Assembly: GCA_016763595.1 (NCBI GenBank) | Contig: JAESTN010000134.1 | Location: 1 to 10,657, forward strand | Length of the DNA stretch: 10,657 nt | From: Flavobacteriaceae bacterium | GTDB taxonomy: Bacteria > Bacteroidota > Bacteroidia > Flavobacteriales > Flavobacteriaceae | Reading direction: 5' to 3' | Shown: positions 7,619-10,657 of the stretch, piece after piece | How positions within the stretch are numbered: position 1 is the stretch's first letter | Layout of the letters: each line of letters opens with the position of its first letter | Made by a program: the position numbers and the translations under genes | Notes under the pieces: model-generated | Told to the model about the DNA's origin: nothing | Database searches by the model: none | The model's input: the letters and a program-made list of their open reading frames with translations, nothing else

Positions 7619-7717
7619 CGCCGTAAAAGATTAATTGCTAGTACTCTTTTACTTACCAAAATCCTGTCGGATTTTCTATTCGGTTTGTATTTACTAAATT
7701 AGGTGTTCAAACACGCT
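7617..7717 (+). repeat. attC-like palindromic repeat C (101 bp, shortest copy)
   Basis: It begins AACGCCGTAAAAGATTAATTGC and ends GGTGTTCAAACACGCT. Most of it folds into one long imperfect stem: TAATTGCTAGTA, TAC and ACC on the left against GGT, GTA and TACTAAATTA on the right, capped by the perfect hairpin AAAATCC-TGTC-GGATTTT. The preceding GGTACCT with AAC gives ACCTAAC, fitting the integron R'' consensus RYYYAAC. The terminal triplet is GCT, not GTT. It closes unit 3. Confidence 0.6.
7658..7675 (+). terminator. Possible intrinsic terminator within repeat C
   Basis: A perfect 7-bp stem with a TGTC loop ends in a TTTT run that forms part of the stem itself and is followed by CTATT. It could end transcription of the DUF2071 gene, but it is A+T rich and equally explained as the apex of the attC-like fold. 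Confidence 0.25.
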
Positions 7718-7750
7718 ACGAAATCATACACAACCACATCACCCACAATT

Positions 7751-8884
7751 ATGAAAAAGATCCTTCTTACAGTATCAATTTGCCTTTTGAGTTTAAGTAA
7801 CTATGCCCAAGAACAAATTATAACCGAACTGAAAAACGAGTACGAAAAGGAGAAGTACGATTTAATTATTTCTAAGCATTCTGAAAAGGTAAGTGAATAT
7901 CCAGCCAAAGCAATTTATTATGTTGGAATGGCTTATTATATGAAGGCTGACGACAATAACGTACTTAAAATCATGGATTTGTCAATAAAAAAAGACAAGA
8001 CTGACCCAGACGCATTTTTCATTAAGGGAATGACTTTAAATTATATGGGCAAATTCGACAAAGCAATTGAATCTTTTAATAAAGCAATCGAACTTGATTC
8101 AAGTAACTCAAATTATTATAGTGGATTGGGAGATTCTTATGTAAGCCAAGAAAAATATGAAAAAGCACTATCTGCTTACAAGACAGCTACAGAAAAAAAC
8201 GAGCTAATAGACAGACCTTTTACTATGATTCCTCAAATCTATGCCGAACTTAATCAGCCCAAAAAGGCTTTAGAAGCATTTTATAAATCAAAAGCAACTA
8301 TCTCAAAAGAATCTAATTCCTATGTAAATGCACTTTATAACATTGGTCTATACGAATTGCTGAACAAAAACTACGACGAATCAGAAATTGCATTTAAAGA
8401 GTTGATTGAATTAGCACCTAATGACTTTCATTCTTATGCCAAATTAATTCAAGTCTATTACGGAAAAAAAGAATACAAAAAAGCAAAACCTCTTAGAGAA
8501 AACCTTTATAAAGCTTATAAAAAAGGAAAATTAAAAGACAATCTAAAAAGTATGTTTTGTTTTGACCAATTCAAATGGAAAGACAAACTTATACTGGTAT
8601 ACGAACGATTTGCTGTTAAAAAAGGTGAATTATATTACAAACATATATTTTATGTTCAAAATAAAACAGGAGAAACTGAATTTACAATTCAAACTGAAAA
8701 CTCTCCTATTTCTGAGGAATTAGGCACCGGGAAATACGCCATTGGAATGGATAAAAATGGAGCTCATTCTACATTTGGATTTATTAAAGAGAATTTTAAA
8801 TATGATTCTTTAAAAAGTATTATTCATAAAATTCTTGAAAAACAATTAAATGCAATAACAAGCTCAAGGAAAGGGAAAATTTAA
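7751..8884 (+). CDS. Secreted tetratricopeptide-repeat protein, 377 residues
   Basis: The protein starts MKKILLTVSICLLSLSNYAQ, a clear signal peptide cleaved after YAQ at about residue 20. Residues about 50-250 are helical TPR units: the best is AFFIKGMTLNYMGKFDKAIE with SFNKAIELDSSN, followed by YSGLGDSYVSQEKYEKALSAYKTA, a weaker AELNQPKKALEAFYKS unit, and ALYNIGLYELLNKNYDESEIAFKEL with IELAPND. TPRs are protein-binding scaffolds. The last 110 residues, from about CFDQFKWKDKLILVYERF, look like a separate alpha/beta domain with a LYYKHIFYV strand; I do not recognise it. Upstream in-frame GTG (7703) is rejected because it lies inside repeat C and would put a polar 16-residue tail before the signal peptide. 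The ATG is 36 bp after the boundary, the sole gene of unit 4. Location is periplasmic or surface; function unknown. Confidence 0.85.
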   Translation: MKKILLTVSICLLSLSNYAQEQIITELKNEYEKEKYDLIISKHSEKVSEYPAKAIYYVGMAYYMKADDNNVLKIMDLSIKKDKTDPDAFFIKGMTLNYMGKFDKAIESFNKAIELDSSNSNYYSGLGDSYVSQEKYEKALSAYKTATEKNELIDRPFTMIPQIYAELNQPKKALEAFYKSKATISKESNSYVNALYNIGLYELLNKNYDESEIAFKELIELAPNDFHSYAKLIQVYYGKKEYKKAKPLRENLYKAYKKGKLKDNLKSMFCFDQFKWKDKLILVYERFAVKKGELYYKHIFYVQNKTGETEFTIQTENSPISEELGTGKYAIGMDKNGAHSTFGFIKENFKYDSLKSIIHKILEKQLNAITSSRKGKI

Positions 8885-8892
8885 CTGTTGGT

Positions 8893-9015
8893 AACACCAT
8901 ATATAATTAATTACTTATGAATTTCCCAAACAGAAATTCACGCGAATTAATTACCTTTCCGCATTTGTAAGAAGTAGATAGCGCTTTTAACCTACAAATC
9001 TTATTCAAACACGTT
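8893..9015 (+). repeat. attC-like palindromic repeat D (123 bp)
   Basis: It starts AACACCATATATAATTAATTAC and ends TTTTAACCTACAAATCTTATTCAAACACGTT. An inner perfect hairpin joins TGAATTTC (8918-8925) and GAAATTCA (8933-8940). A second inverted pair is ATTTGTA near 8964 with TACAAAT near 8993. AATTAATTAC occurs twice within the repeat. It is about 94% identical to repeat E; the first 73 bases are the same and all changes fall in the last 50. It closes unit 4. Confidence 0.65.
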
Positions 9016-9030
9016 GGCAACTAACAAGAA

Positions 9031-9042
9031 ATGAATAAATGA
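9031..9042 (+). promoter_or_regulatory. Three-codon leader ORF overlapping the lipoprotein start
   Basis: ATGAATAAATGA encodes Met-Asn-Lys and stops with a TGA that overlaps the ATG of the next gene. Such an overlap can couple translation. In an A+T-rich leader it may also be chance. Confidence 0.25.
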
Positions 9043-9473
9043 GAAAAATAATAACAGGATTGAGTATTCTCTTAATAACGTTTTTAGGCTGTAAAAAAGC
9101 GAACAGGCATTTTGACAAAGATGGAAACGAATTTATCAAAAAAGGAAACGAAGTTTTTGTAATCCCTGCTAAATACACTAAAACAGGAAAATCATATAAA
9201 GTATTTATTTACAATGAAACTTCTAGCGAAATTAGGGTTATTGAAAACCTGAAAATAAATCCTAATCAGTTTAAAGTTTTTAATTTAAAAGATACTGATA
9301 CGCTTAAATTAGATAATGGAGTGGAATTTATGTTCGGAGAAACTTATGGACTTCAAATTGAGGATAAAAAATCACAAGTTAGTGGTCTAGGCGGGAGGTT
9401 TTTAGATGAATATGGAGTTCCCGACGAGGCTGTATGGGCTTTTGTAATAGTCCCCCCAGAAAAAGGAGATTGA
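9039..9473 (+). CDS. Small predicted lipoprotein, 144 residues
   Basis: The N-terminus MRKIITGLSILLITFLGC is a lipoprotein signal: a hydrophobic stretch ending FLGC with the acylated cysteine at residue 18, followed by KK. Bacteroidota lipoproteins with this type of box are usually anchored in the inner or outer membrane. A DKDGNEFIKKGNEVFVIP segment follows, then a beta-rich domain including SYKVFIYNETSSEIRVIENL, LKLDNGVEFMFGETYGLQI and a final AVWAFVIVPPEKGD. I do not recognise a family. The ATG at 9039 is 26 bp after the boundary in repeat D and overlaps the stop of a three-codon leader ORF. A 42-bp gap containing a candidate repeat remnant separates it from the next gene, so the two now share one unit. 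Coding status is good; the function is unknown. Confidence 0.75.
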   Translation: MRKIITGLSILLITFLGCKKANRHFDKDGNEFIKKGNEVFVIPAKYTKTGKSYKVFIYNETSSEIRVIENLKINPNQFKVFNLKDTDTLKLDNGVEFMFGETYGLQIEDKKSQVSGLGGRFLDEYGVPDEAVWAFVIVPPEKGD

Positions 9474-9484
9474 TAAAAAACAGC

Positions 9485-9510
9485 AGTTGCCGTGACCATT
9501 AGCAAACATT
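9485..9510 (+). other. Candidate remnant of a deleted attC-like site
   Basis: AGTTGCC at 9485-9491 is the exact reverse complement of GGCAACT, which follows the start of this unit at 9016. GCAAACATT at 9502-9510 resembles the CAAACACGTT end of the full repeats, and CGTG between them resembles part of the left box. The simplest reading is that the lipoprotein once had its own terminal repeat, which was reduced to 26 bp, joining it to the following gene. The element is short and the reading is inferential. Confidence 0.35.
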
Positions 9511-9515
9511 AAAAA

Positions 9516-9881
9516 ATGAAATCGAAATACCAAGCACCACCAGATTTTGAACATAAAAGTAATCTTAAATTGTTGAAATCGGAAAACGAATTTGACAAAA
9601 TTAATGGACTTCTATCAATTGTTCTTAAAAGTGGTAATTACGATTTATCAATGAAAAAATCCATTGAATTCTCTCAAAAAAACTCAGAATGGGTAAAGGC
9701 CTGTGGAATTGAATGTTTCGGGCACATAGCCCGACTTTATAAAAAAATTGAACTGGATTCTGTTCAGGGAGTTATCACTGACGGACTGAAAAGCAAAAGT
9801 AAAATTATTTCTGGAAAGTCAGAGTCTGCAATTGATGACATTGTTCACTTCCTAAAATTAGATAGAGAATTATTTGAATAA
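9516..9881 (+). CDS. Small HEAT-like helical protein, immunity-protein-like, 121 residues
   Basis: No signal peptide or membrane segment is present, so the product should be cytoplasmic. The chain appears all-helical. SEWVKACGIECFGHIARLYKKIELDSVQGVITDGLKSKSKIISGKSESAIDDIVHFL is the distinctive region (about 56-115, described here by its pieces: WVKACGIECFGHIAR, then IELDSVQGVI, then GKSESAIDDI). From memory this arrangement resembles small HEAT-like proteins in bacterial polymorphic-toxin loci, where they act as immunity proteins, but I cannot assign a family and no toxin gene adjoins it. The ATG at 9516 follows an A-run; the start is 42 bp after the lipoprotein stop. The TAA stop is 11 bp before repeat E. 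It is the second gene of unit 5, perhaps through fusion of two cassettes. Coding is likely; the immunity role is a guess. Confidence 0.7.
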   Translation: MKSKYQAPPDFEHKSNLKLLKSENEFDKINGLLSIVLKSGNYDLSMKKSIEFSQKNSEWVKACGIECFGHIARLYKKIELDSVQGVITDGLKSKSKIISGKSESAIDDIVHFLKLDRELFE

Positions 9882-9892
9882 AAACTGGCTAC

Positions 9893-10016
9893 AACACCAT
9901 ATATAATTAATTACTTATGAATTTCCCAAACAGAAATTCACGCGAATTAATTACCTTTCCGCATTGGTAAGAAGCAGACAGTACTTTTAACCTCACAAAT
10001 CTTATACAAACACGTT
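9893..10016 (+). repeat. attC-like palindromic repeat E (124 bp)
   Basis: Nearly the same sequence as repeat D, with 6 substitutions and one inserted C, all in the last 50 bp. Its hairpin arms are TGAATTTC (9918-9925) and GAAATTCA (9933-9940). It ends TATACAAACACGTT, restoring the TATAC box that is TATTC in D. It closes unit 5; the GTT is followed by ATAAGTAAAA, the start of unit 6. Confidence 0.65.
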
Positions 10017-10040
10017 ATAAGTAAAAAACATTATTAATAA

Positions 10041-10657
10041 ATGAAAGAACATCTTACTATTTTAATTGATGACAAGAACATTGATTTATGGAATGAATTA
10101 AATGAAATATATGCAATTGAATTAATTGCAAGTTCAGAACAAAATTATAGTTCTAAAGTTTCAGGCAATAGTGCAACCATTAGCATTTATGAAAATGACC
10201 TTAGTGCTACTTCTTTTACACATCAATTAATTCACCTTTACTTGAAATCAAAAAACGTGAAAATCGTAGAAGATTTCTATAATGCTTTGGAAAAGGCTAA
10301 GGAAATTAATAGTCTTTTTTCAGATGGTCTAAAAGAGCATGTAACGTATTGTCTCGAACTTGAATTAATGCTTCCAATATTTTTAAAAATGGGGTATGAA
10401 AATCGACTTTTAACAAGTGATTTTAATGAACCTAAAATGAATAAAAAAATGCTAGACATTCTCTTGAAAAGATACAAGAACAAAGGTGTTTATGATAGAG
10501 AAGCTGTAGATTTTTTTATCGGTACATTCTTCGCGATGAAGTCTTGTAATAATATGGCATTTAAGTATCATAAATACTTCATCGCTTTTCAAGAATTAGA
10601 CAAAGAATTGTATACCTTATTATCAGAGTTTTGGTTAGATTGGAAAACCTATGATAT
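10041..10657 (+). CDS. Hypothetical protein with degenerate HExxH-like motif (partial, 3' end outside window)
   Basis: An ATG at 10041, 27 bp after the boundary in repeat E, opens a frame that reaches the right edge without a stop, giving at least 205 residues. The start MKEHLTILIDDKNIDLWNEL has no signal peptide, suggesting a cytoplasmic protein. At about residues 58-68 is SFTHQLIHLYL, which has the shape of HExxH metallopeptidase-like helices (as in HELLHxYL) but with Gln in place of the catalytic Glu, so it is probably not an active protease. The rest looks helical: FYNALEKAKEINSLF, HVTYCLELELMLPIFLKMG and ALDILLKR-type segments, then a Cys-containing FFAMKSCNNMAFKYHKYF. The reverse-strand frame at 10277-10483 is its shadow. 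It is the first gene of unit 6. I do not recognise the family beyond this motif; the repeat that should end the unit would be outside the window. Confidence 0.75.
   Translation, partial: MKEHLTILIDDKNIDLWNELNEIYAIELIASSEQNYSSKVSGNSATISIYENDLSATSFTHQLIHLYLKSKNVKIVEDFYNALEKAKEINSLFSDGLKEHVTYCLELELMLPIFLKMGYENRLLTSDFNEPKMNKKMLDILLKRYKNKGVYDREAVDFFIGTFFAMKSCNNMAFKYHKYFIAFQELDKELYTLLSEFWLDWKTYD

Larger units (their letters stand above)
681..10657 (+). mobile_element. Candidate integron-like gene-cassette array (five attC-like sites, no integrase in window)
   Basis: Six same-strand gene units are separated by five palindromic repeats in one orientation. Putting the exchange point after the G (or A) of the terminal GTT-like triplet gives units 682-1466, 1467-6875, 6876-7715, 7716-9013, 9014-10014 and 10015 onward. 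In each complete unit the first bases are complementary to the bases immediately before the repeat that closes it. Unit 1 shows 12 of 14 matches and unit 3 shows 8 of 9. Unit 2 pairs GTTACCTGT with GTTGCCTGT, and unit 4 pairs GCTACGAA with GTTACCAA. The start of unit 5 pairs with an internal remnant. Such pairing within a unit, rather than across a junction, is expected when attC sites are regenerated by circular cassettes. Most starts lie 15-36 bp after the boundary. What is missing is an integrase and proof that the repeats fold and recombine. The right end is outside the window. Confidence 0.65.

Noticed and set aside
7703..7750. GTG at 7703 as the start of the TPR protein
   Set aside because: It lies inside repeat C, in the conserved CAAACAC end, and would put a polar extension before the signal peptide starting at 7751.
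1343..10016. CRISPR array
   Set aside because: The repeats are long, divergent and separated by whole genes of variable length; there are no short regular spacers.
8893..10016. Composite transposon or IS flanked by direct repeats D and E
   Set aside because: The DNA between has no transposase, the same repeat type occurs three more times at other spacings, and there are no target-site duplications.

Overview
The window looks like chromosomal DNA from a member of the Bacteroidota, most likely a Flavobacteriaceae relative. The evidence is strong A+T richness, signal peptides ending in ...NAQ / ...YAQ / ...YGQ, a type IX secretion (T9SS) C-terminal sorting domain ending in KIIKI, A-rich leaders instead of Shine-Dalgarno sequences, and a TAnnTTTG-type promoter element. 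All convincing genes lie on the + strand.

Layout. Positions 1-480 hold the 3' end of a methyltransferase-like gene. A 200-bp spacer without a gene follows. From 681 to the right edge the DNA is organised as gene units, each ended by a palindromic repeat of about 100-200 bp: A 1343-1468, B 6678-6877, C 7617-7717, D 8893-9015, E 9893-10016. The units are: 1, a secreted hypothetical protein (697-1332); 2, a 1515-residue secreted T9SS protein plus a small predicted outer-membrane beta-barrel (1575-6661); 3, a DUF2071 protein (6899-7618); 4, a secreted TPR protein (7751-8884); 5, a small lipoprotein and a HEAT-like, immunity-like protein (9039-9881); 6, an unfinished gene with a degenerate HExxH-like motif (10041 to the edge).

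Main result. The repeats behave like integron attC sites. All start with AAC and a box related to CCGTATAA / ACGTGTATAA, end with CAAACAC followed by GTT (or ATT/GCT), sit just after each unit's last gene, and share one orientation. The first bases of a unit are also the reverse complement of the bases just before the repeat that ends the same unit. Examples are GTTACAAACAATTC at 681 against GTTACAAATAGTTC (reverse complement of 1332-1345), and TTAGGTAC at 6876 against GTACCTAA at 7611. This unit-specific pairing is what excision and insertion of circular cassettes by an integron integrase leaves behind. No integrase is in the window, so on this evidence it is an integron-like array or a cluster of attC-like sites without a visible integrase. 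Unit 2, at 5.4 kb, would be an exceptionally large cassette. Unit 5 seems to be two cassettes fused by loss of most of an intervening site, with a 26-bp remnant at 9485-9510.

The genes do not form a pathway. They look like independent accessory functions, mostly exported or envelope-associated, collected by recombination. Most leaders are short (15-36 bp) and show no obvious promoter, so these genes probably depend on read-through. Unit 2 is the exception: it has a 109-bp leader with a match to the Bacteroidota -7 element. No intergenic stretch exceeds 300 bp.
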